DNA of 35,364 nt. Origin: Verrucomicrobiales bacterium. Its GTDB lineage: Bacteria; Verrucomicrobiota; Verrucomicrobiia; Verrucomicrobiales; V1-33. The translations under genes and the position numbers were made by a program. The stretch covers positions 1 through 35,364 of the forward strand of contig CANHUG010000005.1 of the NCBI GenBank assembly GCA_947462995.1, given 5' to 3'. Below are positions 9,486 through 16,829 of this stretch, one piece after another. The notes beneath the pieces are model-generated. The model did no database searches and was not told the DNA's origin. It saw only the letters and a list, made by a program, of their open reading frames with translations. The stretch's first letter is position 1; each line of letters opens with the position of its first letter.

Positions 9486-11294
9486 TCAGCGGGACGATAC
9501 CGGCGCGGCAAGCCGTGACTGGTTGTGAAACCAGCGGTCGACGGCCGCGGCACGGATGCGGGAACGCAGCGGTCGGGGCAACGGGCGCGACCACCACGGG
9601 GCGTCCGGACCGGGGGCGGGCTCCGCGGGCAATGCGGGTTGCTCAAGGAGCGCCGCGACGATCGCGGCAATCGCCGCCCCCCGGGATCCCGGGGCGTGCA
9701 GCCATTTCGGGCGGCCATGTCGCGGCCATTGCGTGGCAAGCCAGAGCGCACGCGGTGCGGCCCAGGCGAACGATTCTTCCGACAATCCGGAGGCACGGCG
9801 GAGAGATGTCAGGGTTCCGGAGAAACTCGGCCAGTGGGCGAGTTCCATCTGCAGGCCGTTGCTATCGGGGAGCCACAAGGCGCGACCCGGCCATTGGATG
9901 GCGCGCAGGTGTTTCCCGGCGACGTCCCCGGCTTCGAGCCATGGACGCACGCCATGACGCCTCAGGGCGCTTTCCTCACGGAGGAAGGCGTCACGGCCTT
10001 CCGGATCCGTTAGGTCGTAGTACGCGGCCATCCCCGCAGGCGGGGCGGGGCGGCAAGTGGCGGATTGCCCGCGGAATGCGGCTTCGAGTTGAGGCAGCGT
10101 GACCGAGGCCGCGAACAGGGATTCGGCGCGTCGGCGGCCAGCCGCACCCATGCCCCGTGCCAGCTCGGGGTCGCGGGCCAGCGTGATGAGCGCGTTGGCG
10201 AGGGCCGCTTCGTCACCTTGTGCGGTGAGCAGACCGGTGACGCCGTCCTCAACCTGTTCAGGGATGCCGGCGATGCGGGAACTGACGACCGGAAGCGAGC
10301 TGAGCATGGCTTCCGTGATGACCGTCGGCAACATGTCGCTGGCACCGGCAGGATCAATGATGCAGGCAAGGACAAAGGCATCGGCGGCCGCGAATGCCTC
10401 CTTCATCTGCTGAAGCTGGACGCTGCCGTGAAAGACCACGGCGTCGCCGAGGCCGAGCTGCGCAGACTGTGCTTCAAGGCGTTCGCGCCACGGACCATCG
10501 CCCATGAGGTCGAGATGAATGGCAATTCCGGCAGCCCGGGCGGTCGCCACCGCTGACAGAAGATGGTGGAATCCCTTGAACTCGATCAGGCGGCCCACGC
10601 TGACAATTCGCAACGGGCCGGAACGCGGGGCCTTGGCAGGCGCAGGATAGCCAGAAGGATCAATGCCGTTGTAGATGCGGACCATTTTCGCTGCGCTGTC
10701 CGGGCAGCGGTCGGCAAGCTCGCGACGCGCGTCGTCGCAGGGCGCGACGATGAAGGCAGACTCCCGGGCCATTTCGCGCAGCAGTTCCGGCGTGCGCAAG
10801 TCGACCATGAAGTCCTGCGCCTGCGGGGTGAACGAAAAACTCAGCCCGGCGAGCGCCTTGAGAAAGAGGGCGCTGTAGGTGGCCTGGTTGGCGAAGTGAA
10901 TATGAAGGTGATCAATCCCGAGCTCCGGGAGGATCTCGGAAAAGTAGAGGGCGTTGCGGCAGCGTTTGGCGGCTTCGTCGCCCCCGCCGAAGCGCGCTGC
11001 GAATTCGTCCACCATGGCTGCGGGCCAGCGGCCGTCGGCGCGCGCGCGGGATTCCATCACCCTGCGGACGGACGGAGGCGGGTTGTGCAGCACGGGTGCC
11101 CGGAGGGCATCGAGCCGGGCGTGCCGGAGCGCCTGCACGGGCGGGTTGATGGCAGCCACCGAAACATCCCAGCCGGCAGCCTCGAGGGCCAGCATCTCGT
11201 TGTCGACAAAGGTCTGCGACAGCACCGGCCAGCGGCTGAACAAATAGGTCAGCCGGGGCTGTCGGCTGGGAGAAGCAGAGACGGTCGGTTCCAT
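9486..11294 (-). CDS. GT4-family glycosyltransferase with long C-terminal extension
   Basis: The start chosen is the ATG at 11294 (MEPTVSASPSRQPRLTYLFSRWPVLSQTFVDNE), because YLFSRWPVLSQTF is the characteristic opening of GT4 (GT-B fold) enzymes; the 28 upstream track residues look non-coding. Length is 602 residues. The nucleotide-sugar half holds LRIVSVGRLIEFKGFHHLLSAV, LMGDGPWRERLEA, VVFHGSVQLQQMKEAF and PTVITEAMLSSLPVVSSRIAGIPEQVEDG. It ends near residue ~425, leaving ~175 residues (from about GMAAYYDLTDPEG) that are not part of a standard GT4 and that I do not recognise; the stretch is Trp/Arg-rich. The donor and acceptor cannot be told from sequence. The pathway is probably surface polysaccharide, and a GT2 gene lies 1.1 kb away. 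Confidence 0.87.
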   Translation of the reverse strand: MEPTVSASPSRQPRLTYLFSRWPVLSQTFVDNEMLALEAAGWDVSVAAINPPVQALRHARLDALRAPVLHNPPPSVRRVMESRARADGRWPAAMVDEFAARFGGGDEAAKRCRNALYFSEILPELGIDHLHIHFANQATYSALFLKALAGLSFSFTPQAQDFMVDLRTPELLREMARESAFIVAPCDDARRELADRCPDSAAKMVRIYNGIDPSGYPAPAKAPRSGPLRIVSVGRLIEFKGFHHLLSAVATARAAGIAIHLDLMGDGPWRERLEAQSAQLGLGDAVVFHGSVQLQQMKEAFAAADAFVLACIIDPAGASDMLPTVITEAMLSSLPVVSSRIAGIPEQVEDGVTGLLTAQGDEAALANALITLARDPELARGMGAAGRRRAESLFAASVTLPQLEAAFRGQSATCRPAPPAGMAAYYDLTDPEGRDAFLREESALRRHGVRPWLEAGDVAGKHLRAIQWPGRALWLPDSNGLQMELAHWPSFSGTLTSLRRASGLSEESFAWAAPRALWLATQWPRHGRPKWLHAPGSRGAAIAAIVAALLEQPALPAEPAPGPDAPWWSRPLPRPLRSRIRAAAVDRWFHNQSRLAAPVSSR

Positions 11295-11356
11295 GCAGCG
11301 AAGTTGGCCGACCTTGCCTGCGGGCCGCAGCCTGCCGCAATGGGAAAAGGAAAAGT

Positions 11357-11439
11357 GGGGACGTGTCCCGAAACCCAACCCGAAGCGCCAATCCTCGGTC
11401 CGCTCCAGTACTTGTGGTCCCTAGCCGGAACACGTCCCC
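11357..11439. repeat. Inverted repeat with GGGGACGTGTCCCG / CGGAACACGTCCCC arms
   Basis: The arms at 11357-11370 and 11426-11439 are complementary at 13 of 14 positions and enclose about 55 bases. The left arm also contains a small internal palindrome (GGGAC-GT-GTCCC). It occupies the gap between the GT4 start and the stop of the next minus-strand gene. It resembles REP-type intergenic elements rather than a simple terminator, since neither side has a T-tract after the stem. It would nevertheless form a long stem-loop in the transcript. Confidence 0.6.
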
Positions 11440-11455
11440 GAATCTTTGTGGTCCG

Positions 11456-12247
11456 TCACTCAGCGGTGATGGCGAGTTTCAGTCCGAGTTCCCGTTCGAG
11501 GTCCTCGAGGGGGAGCTTCACGAGTTTTTTCAGCTGACCGTTCTCGTAGGCCCGAGCCTTGTACTCGACCTCGAATCCTGCGCCAGCTCCCGGTTCCGCA
11601 GCAGCCGCGGGCCTGACCTTGAGCTCGAGATCGTGCCGTCCGAAGTCGCCCGCGAACATGCCGCCGGAGAATGTAGCGCTGAAGAGGGTGGCGCGCTTGG
11701 CACCGATCTGCTGCGCGACTTTCTCACACATGGCTGCTCTCATGGAACGTCCCTCGCGGGGATAGGCCTTCATGCGGAATGCCTGGACGTCTCCCTTTGA
11801 GAGGCGAGGTTCGGGAACGAGGCGGCGCTGTGCCTCGGCCTGCATCTGCTTGCGGGTGGCGTCGAGGACATTCTGAACTCTGGTGACTTCCTCCGGGGAG
11901 AGCTGAAGCGCATCGACGGCCTTGGCACTGAGTTTCCATCCTGGGTCGAGGAGAGGGATTTTAGTGCGAAGGTAGGACTGGAGCTGGTTGGAGATATCGA
12001 CCTCGCCCCATGGGTCGGGAGTTAGCGGCTCGGGTGGCGGCGTTGGTTTCGGCGGGACCGCGACCGCTGGCGCAGTGGTCGGCTCAATGACACTGGCCGC
12101 CACCGGCGCTGCCGGAAGGGCCGCAGGCACTGCATTGAGCGCGCGCAGCATTCGGAAGGTGCCGATCGCAAGGCAGATCACTATAAACCCGATGGCGAAG
12201 CGCGCCTTGATCATGGCGGGTGGAGCGGGTGGAGTCAAAGCGTTCAT
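11456..12247 (-). CDS. Membrane-anchored protein of unknown function
   Basis: The start is set at the ATG at 12247 (MNALTPPAPPAMIKARF, 263 residues); an alternative ATG lies at 12214 (MIKARFAIGF). One membrane segment near the N-terminus (FAIGFIVICLAIGTF) is followed by a Pro/Ala-rich linker (PPKPTPPPEPLTPDPWG). A soluble ~190-residue domain then begins around DISNQLQSYLRTKIPLLDPGWKL, with a helical stretch (SPEEVTRVQNVLDATRKQMQAEAQRRL) and a mixed C-terminal part. The layout suggests a periplasmic domain held by one N-terminal helix. I do not recognise the family. It is divergent from the GT2 gene across 179 bases and upstream of the GT4 gene on the same strand, so a link to polysaccharide work is possible but is only inference from position. 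Confidence 0.7.
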   Translation of the reverse strand: MNALTPPAPPAMIKARFAIGFIVICLAIGTFRMLRALNAVPAALPAAPVAASVIEPTTAPAVAVPPKPTPPPEPLTPDPWGEVDISNQLQSYLRTKIPLLDPGWKLSAKAVDALQLSPEEVTRVQNVLDATRKQMQAEAQRRLVPEPRLSKGDVQAFRMKAYPREGRSMRAAMCEKVAQQIGAKRATLFSATFSGGMFAGDFGRHDLELKVRPAAAAEPGAGAGFEVEYKARAYENGQLKKLVKLPLEDLERELGLKLAITAE

Positions 12248-12308
12248 GGGGCGGCAAGGCGGATGAGACGATAAATAACGAATCAAGTATGGCCGGAAGT
12301 GCGGGGAT

Positions 12309-12328
12309 GCGCAATCGATTCCTTGCGC
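12309..12328. promoter_or_regulatory. Possible operator in divergent promoter region
   Basis: The 179-base gap between the divergent starts at 12247 and 12427 contains GCGCAA-N8-TTGCGC (12309-12328), a 6-bp perfect dyad. A T-rich patch (GATTTGTTTTTGCC) lies 12-25 bases further right. A dyad between two divergent starts is a reasonable place for regulator binding, but nothing identifies the regulator. Confidence 0.25.
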
Positions 12329-12426
12329 GGACCGCAGATTTGTTTTTGCCGCATCCAGAGGATAGCCGACAACGCCCGTGGATTCCCCATTGCTGCCAGC
12401 GCTGGCGGTGACATGGCGGCGGGACT

Positions 12427-13683
12427 ATGAGGTTGGCAGTTGTCATTCCGGTCTACAATCATGCCCGCTACATCGGCCGGGCTCTCGAATCCGTGCTGAC
12501 CCAGAGTCGCCCGCCGGACCGGGTGATCTGCATCGATGACGGTTCGCGCGATGATTCCCTGGCAGTGTGCCGGACGTTCGCAGACCGCGGCGTCGAAGTC
12601 CACGGGCAGAAGAACCAAGGCGCGCATGCCACCATCAACCGTCTCATCGGCATGGCCTCGGAAGATTGCGATGTCATCGCCATCCTGAATTCGGATGATT
12701 TCTACGCCCCGGAGCGGTTTGCGAAATGCCTGCCGGAACTCGAGAACGACCCCGCGGCGCAGGTCGTGGCGTCGGGACTCGTCCTCATGGATGATGACGA
12801 CCAATCCCTGCCGGAAGATCACCCGCGGGGCCGCTGGCTGCGCGCGGTGTGGAGCCGCGGGGCCGATCCGGAAACCGATCCGGTGTCGTGGATGGGCGAG
12901 GCCAACTTCATCGTGTCGTCCAGCAACATCATTGCGCGGCGCGAGTTCTTCCCGGCGCATCCATTCAAGCCCTACCGCTTCAACCACGATTATTACTTCC
13001 TGAGCCAGGCCGCCCTGCGAGGTCAGCTGCGCGTGGTGCGGGAACCGCTGCTGCACTACCGGGTGCACGACACGAACACGATCAACACGAAGCCCGCGCC
13101 GCTGCTGCGGGAACTGCTGCGGCAGTGGCTGGACCTGTACCGCGATCTCGCGCCGGAACTGGCATCCGATCCGGCCCTGCGGGCAAGGTTCTACCGTTTC
13201 ACGCGGGCGTCATGGGACAATCTCTCCGGGCTCCATCACGGCGTGTTCCAGGCGGTCCTCGCAGGCTTCCTGACAAATCTCCCGGACGATGCCGTAGAAT
13301 CCGCCGTGGCTGCGCTCGACGAAGCAGCATGGCCGGAACTCTCCGTCTTTCCCAACAAGGATGCCGTCAATACCTACGACGGTGCCGATCCTCTCCCCCG
13401 CGGAGTCGGCGCGCTCGCCGAACGCATCGCCGCCTTGAAACAGGAACGCGACGCAGCCCGGAACGATGCCAAAGCGCAGCGTTCCCTGGCAAGGTTGCGG
13501 CAGTCGCTGCTCGCCTCGAAATGGGTGGCACTCGGCCGCGCCCTCGGTCTCGCCGGAAACCTCGGCAGCGATGCAGGCAAGTCGGCCGCCGAAAAGCTGG
13601 CGTCCCTCCATGCAACCGTGCAACGCAGCGGCTGGCTGCAATTCGGGGCGCGACGCGGCTGGTGGCAACCACCGACACCCTGA
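12427..13683 (+). CDS. GT2-family glycosyltransferase
   Basis: A 418-residue protein whose N-terminus MRLAVVIPVYNHARYIGRALESVLTQSRPPDRVICIDDGSRDDS is the classic GT-A opening of family 2. A DXD-type nucleotide-sugar/metal site follows at AILNSDDF. The central part keeps GT2-like blocks (GEANFIVSSSNIIARREFF, HPFKPYRFNHDYYFLSQAAL, LLHYRVHDTNTINTK). The C-terminal ~110 residues are probably helical and coiled (LAERIAALKQERDAARNDAKAQRSLARLRQSL), a tail sometimes seen in polysaccharide enzymes. There is no signal peptide and no obvious membrane segment, so it is likely cytoplasmic or peripheral. Base composition is more balanced than in genes to either side. The acceptor is unknown. Confidence 0.92.
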   Translation: MRLAVVIPVYNHARYIGRALESVLTQSRPPDRVICIDDGSRDDSLAVCRTFADRGVEVHGQKNQGAHATINRLIGMASEDCDVIAILNSDDFYAPERFAKCLPELENDPAAQVVASGLVLMDDDDQSLPEDHPRGRWLRAVWSRGADPETDPVSWMGEANFIVSSSNIIARREFFPAHPFKPYRFNHDYYFLSQAALRGQLRVVREPLLHYRVHDTNTINTKPAPLLRELLRQWLDLYRDLAPELASDPALRARFYRFTRASWDNLSGLHHGVFQAVLAGFLTNLPDDAVESAVAALDEAAWPELSVFPNKDAVNTYDGADPLPRGVGALAERIAALKQERDAARNDAKAQRSLARLRQSLLASKWVALGRALGLAGNLGSDAGKSAAEKLASLHATVQRSGWLQFGARRGWWQPPTP

Positions 13684-13758
13684 CATCCACGGCGCCAAGC
13701 CGGACTGCAGCGACGAACCCCTGGTCCTGGCGTGCGGTCGTCGCGGCGGCAGCGGACC

Positions 13759-13798
13759 AAAAAAATCCCGGCCGACCGGAAATCCGGTGGCCGGGATT
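13759..13798 (-). terminator. Intrinsic terminator for the surface-protein operon
   Basis: Read on the minus strand, AATCCCGGCC pairs perfectly with GGCCGGGATT. An inner ACCGG/CCGGT extension is separated by a single bulged base, with loop ATTT, and the stem is followed by seven Ts (plus-strand A-run 13759-13765). It lies ~30 bases past the stop of the minus-strand gene at 13829. There is no T-tract on the plus-strand side, so it serves mainly the minus direction, although it may also block read-through from the converging GT2 gene. Confidence 0.9.
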
Positions 13799-13828
13799 CG
13801 AGAATTCAATCGTCGCCTGACGCGATGG

Positions 13829-15604
13829 TCACTTGCCGCCTTCCGGCGCGCGGGTCGTGATCTCCGGAAGCTTGACCGTCCCCGGTGGCATCTCCGGCGA
13901 AGGCAGGCGGACGAGGAGCCACGTCTGCGACTGCTTCTCACCGAAGTGCACGAAGACGCTGGCTGCATCGTACGTCAGGCTCGACGCGCCCGTCTCATAG
14001 ACCGTCCCGGTGTTCTCACCGATGTGCCACGCAGCCCGCTGGGTCTTCGGATCGATCCGGCCAACGACAGGCTGGTCTTCGCCAGTCATGACGTTCTTGT
14101 AGGCCCCTGCAATGATGCCGTTCTTGTCGGACGAGAGCTGGAAGAACATCACCGCGTCCCCATCTTCCTGCTGCGTGAGGGCCCAGACGCCGAGCGGCAG
14201 CCATGTTTCCGGCTGACCTTCAACCGCAGGCTCCGGAACCGGATACGTCTCAAGCTGCGGAGACGCCAGGGCGATCGTCTGCTGGCGGTGCACCGTGGCG
14301 CTGCCGGAAGGCTGACCATTCATGTAAACCACGTCGCCCTCGATGATGACCGTCGTGCCAGGGTCGTACACCACCGGCTGGACCGGCCACGCGGGACCGT
14401 AGAACGTCGTGTAAACCGGATAGGTCACCGGGCGCCACCACCACCATGGCGAAAGCACCGCCGACGTGACCGCCACCGCAGTGCGCGCTGCGGCTACCCC
14501 GCCCCACCAGCACGATCCCCACCAACCGGCATTGAAGTAGTAATCATGGTAACCATAGCAACCAGTCCAGACCTGGCGGCAGCGGCCGCCGCGGTAGGCA
14601 TACACGTCGCCGCACCAGCGGTTGTAGTCACCCGACCCATAACGGCCGTACCAGTTGCGGTCGCCGTAATGGGTGTTGATGCTGTTCCAGTTCTGCTGGC
14701 GGTTGACGTTGAAGTTGTTGATAACCGTCGTGTTGTTGTTCTGCCAGTTGTTGAAGTTGTTCTGGTTGTTGTTGCCGATGTTGTTCCAGTGATCACCCCA
14801 GTCCGGCCGATTGCTGTTCCAGCCCGGACGGTTGTTCCATTCTGGCGGGTTGATGCCGGGGCGGTTGCCGGGCCGGTTGACGTTGCCAGGCAGGGTCGTC
14901 GGACGGTTGAAATTGCCACCCTGACCCGGCCGGTTGATATTGCCAGGCAGTGTGGTTGGGCGGTTGAAATTGCCACCTTGATCCGGACGGTTGATATTGC
15001 CAGGCAAGGTCGTCGGACGATCCGGACGATTAGCCGGCTTCGTCAGATTGCCAGGCAGCGTCGTCGGACGGTCCGGGCGGTTAGCCGGCTTCGTCAGATT
15101 GCCAGGCAGCGTCGTCGGGCGGCCTCCGGTCCCCGGAAGCGTGATGGGTCCGGTCGGACGCTCCGGACGCGGGGCCGGTTTGGTCGAGGGACGATCAATC
15201 TCAGGACGCGGGGCTGGCTTCGTCGTCGGACGCTGAAAGCTGGAACCGCCGCCGGCACTTGGCCGCTCAACAGACGGGCGGCTGGGAGCGGGTCGGGTGC
15301 TGGGCCTTGATGGTGACGGGCGGCTCTCGGCAGGTTTGCTGATCGCTGGACGGCTCGGGGCCGGGCGGCTCGATGGTTTGCTCGCGGACGAATGGCTCGG
15401 GGCCGGGCGGCTCGACGGCTTGCTCGCGGACGAATGGCTAGGCGCGGGGCGGCTGGCGGGGCGGCTGACGGCAGGCCGCGAGGCGGCAGCCGGCTTGGAG
15501 AAGTTGTGACCGCCCGACGGCCTCGCGGCGGCACCCCGGGCACCGCTCGTGGCGGTGAGGAATGCCGTGCCGAGGGCGAGCACGGAGTAGAAGATGGTGC
15601 GCAT
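13829..15604 (-). CDS. Low-complexity secreted surface protein ('mu-protocadherin-like')
   Basis: A 591-residue protein with a signal peptide (MRTIFYSVLALGTAFLTATSGARG). Residues ~30-135 are Ser/Pro/Arg/Lys-rich with 14-residue repeats (RPAPSHSSASKPSS). Residues ~160-250 carry five RPTTLPGN units spaced 17-19 residues apart. An Asn/Trp/Tyr-rich block follows (GNNNQNNFNNWQNNNTTVINN..NWYGRYGSGDYNRWCGD), then a short hydrophobic Trp-rich stretch (LSPWWWWRPVTYPVY). A folded C-terminal domain follows from about residue 375 (TTVIIEGDVVYMNGQ..LPLGVWALTQQEDGDAVMFFQLSSDKNGIIAGAY). This layout matches proteins from Planctomycetota and Verrucomicrobiota often annotated as mu-protocadherin/cell-surface proteins. 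No enzymatic role is visible. It starts 20 bases after the SnoaL-like gene, so the two form an operon. Confidence 0.85.
   Translation of the reverse strand: MRTIFYSVLALGTAFLTATSGARGAAARPSGGHNFSKPAAASRPAVSRPASRPAPSHSSASKPSSRPAPSHSSASKPSSRPAPSRPAISKPAESRPSPSRPSTRPAPSRPSVERPSAGGGSSFQRPTTKPAPRPEIDRPSTKPAPRPERPTGPITLPGTGGRPTTLPGNLTKPANRPDRPTTLPGNLTKPANRPDRPTTLPGNINRPDQGGNFNRPTTLPGNINRPGQGGNFNRPTTLPGNVNRPGNRPGINPPEWNNRPGWNSNRPDWGDHWNNIGNNNQNNFNNWQNNNTTVINNFNVNRQQNWNSINTHYGDRNWYGRYGSGDYNRWCGDVYAYRGGRCRQVWTGCYGYHDYYFNAGWWGSCWWGGVAAARTAVAVTSAVLSPWWWWRPVTYPVYTTFYGPAWPVQPVVYDPGTTVIIEGDVVYMNGQPSGSATVHRQQTIALASPQLETYPVPEPAVEGQPETWLPLGVWALTQQEDGDAVMFFQLSSDKNGIIAGAYKNVMTGEDQPVVGRIDPKTQRAAWHIGENTGTVYETGASSLTYDAASVFVHFGEKQSQTWLLVRLPSPEMPPGTVKLPEITTRAPEGGK
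14878..15123 (-). repeat. Coding minisatellite encoding RPTTLPGN units
   Basis: Five copies of the RPTTLPGN unit lie inside the surface-protein gene. The right-hand copies recur every 51 bases (17 residues, NRPDRPTTLPGNLTKPA) and are nearly identical in DNA. The left-hand copies are 57 bases (19 residues) with a GQGGNFN insertion. The high DNA identity suggests recent expansion and probable copy-number variation between strains. Boundaries are approximate. Confidence 0.8.
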
Positions 15605-15624
15605 GGTGCGGAATGGGCGGAAGG

Positions 15625-16545
15625 TTACTTTTCGCGGACGATCGTGACCGGCCCAATGTTAGGAAGGGTTTCACCGCCGAGCGAACGGCTGGCGACCGAC
15701 CATGAGATCTTGTCGTCGTCGACCTTGGAAACGGTGATTTCCTCGCTGCCGACTTCACCATCGGGGAGGACCGTGCGGCTGAGGACGAGCCAGCGGTCGC
15801 CGTCCGGCGTCCATGTGCGATCGGTGAAGCTGCCATCGGATTCGAACACCCATGAGCGGACTTGTTCCTGTTCAGCGTCCCAGCCGATGATTTCGGTTCC
15901 TTCGCGGGCCTCAACGCCATCAGCACCGGGAATGCTGAAGGTGCGGGTGAGGAAACTGCCAGAGGGGGACCATTCCACGGTGCACTTCATGCCGTCAGGC
16001 TCAGTGGACTTCCACGAACCAGCGAACCATGCGAGATCCTGTAGCAATGAAGCGGCGGCCGGCGCACTCTCGTCGTCCAGTTCGGTGAATTCCGTGATCG
16101 CCCATTTGCCGTCACGCTTCACATGCACTGCCGTGAATTCGTTCACGGCCGAGGATCCATCAGGATCGGTAACCGTGGCTTCTCCGCGGACGCTGAAGAC
16201 ATCCTCGGTAATCTTGCGGGCAGCGTCAATCTCGAGGGCAATCGTCCGGCCCTTGCTGTCTGCGAACACGGATTTGAGCAGGCCCTCGATGGCCGCGCGA
16301 CCGCTCGTCTGGACGCCTTCATTGCTGATCCATTCGGCGTCGTCTGCGAAGAGCGCGGCCACTGCTGCGGCGTCGGCCTTGTTGTAGGCGGTCACATAAG
16401 CAGCCGCAGTCTCGCGGGCCGCCGCGAGTTCCGGAGATACCGCCGCAGCGGCCGCCGGAGCAGGCGCAGCGGCAGGTTTGTCCTGAGCACCCGCCGGAAT
16501 GGCAGCGAGCAGCAGAAGGGAGGCAATGGCAGTCGGGGTCTTCAT
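15625..16545 (-). CDS. Secreted SnoaL-like (SgcJ/EcaC-type) protein with DUF1579-like C-terminal half
   Basis: A 306-residue protein with a signal peptide (MKTPTAIASLLLLAAIPAGAQ) and an Ala/Pro linker to about residue 37. Residues ~40-155 are an NTF2-fold SnoaL/DUF4440-like domain (AAAYVTAYNKADAAAVAALFADDAEWISNEG; AVHVKRDGKWAITEF). Residues ~168-300 look like DUF1579 (WFAGSWKSTEPDGMKCTVEWSPSGSFLTRTF). Such proteins are commonly called SgcJ/EcaC family oxidoreductases, but no redox motif is present, so the name should not be taken as an activity. It is the first gene of a two-gene operon with the low-complexity surface protein 20 bases downstream. Export and pairing suggest a joint role in the envelope. 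Confidence 0.88.
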   Translation of the reverse strand: MKTPTAIASLLLLAAIPAGAQDKPAAAPAPAAAAAVSPELAAARETAAAYVTAYNKADAAAVAALFADDAEWISNEGVQTSGRAAIEGLLKSVFADSKGRTIALEIDAARKITEDVFSVRGEATVTDPDGSSAVNEFTAVHVKRDGKWAITEFTELDDESAPAAASLLQDLAWFAGSWKSTEPDGMKCTVEWSPSGSFLTRTFSIPGADGVEAREGTEIIGWDAEQEQVRSWVFESDGSFTDRTWTPDGDRWLVLSRTVLPDGEVGSEEITVSKVDDDKISWSVASRSLGGETLPNIGPVTIVREK

Positions 16546-16829
16546 GGTTCAATTCATCAGGGTTAACTCGGGGGACAACCCCCACAGCTAATCGCCGGAT
16601 CGCTAACCGGGCAATGGAAAATCCGCACACTCAGCCCCGCAATCCCCCGGCGGCTGCGTTCGTCTGCATCGGCTCGCAACAGGTGGCATCAACTTCCATC
16701 CGACCGCTTTCCCAAGGCCCTTCCCGCGCCGTCCCACGGCCATGCTTTGACTCCGCGAATCACTCGCTCCGCGGGTCCCGCGGGTGATTTCCAATTGAGC
16801 AGGCCGCGCCGTCCAGTATCGGCAATGCC

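Noticed and set aside
8543-10102. 519-residue plus-strand ORF
   Set aside because: Spans the antisense of rnhC and part of the GT4 gene, both with clear family motifs.
13466-15310. 614-residue plus-strand ORF
   Set aside because: Overlaps the GT2 tail in another frame, crosses a strong terminator and is antisense to the repeat-rich surface protein; the Arg-rich repeats are reversed repeats.
16546-16829. dif site at the composition switch
   Set aside because: I looked for a XerCD-type 28-mer here and in nearby gaps and saw no convincing match, so the terminus idea rests on skew only.
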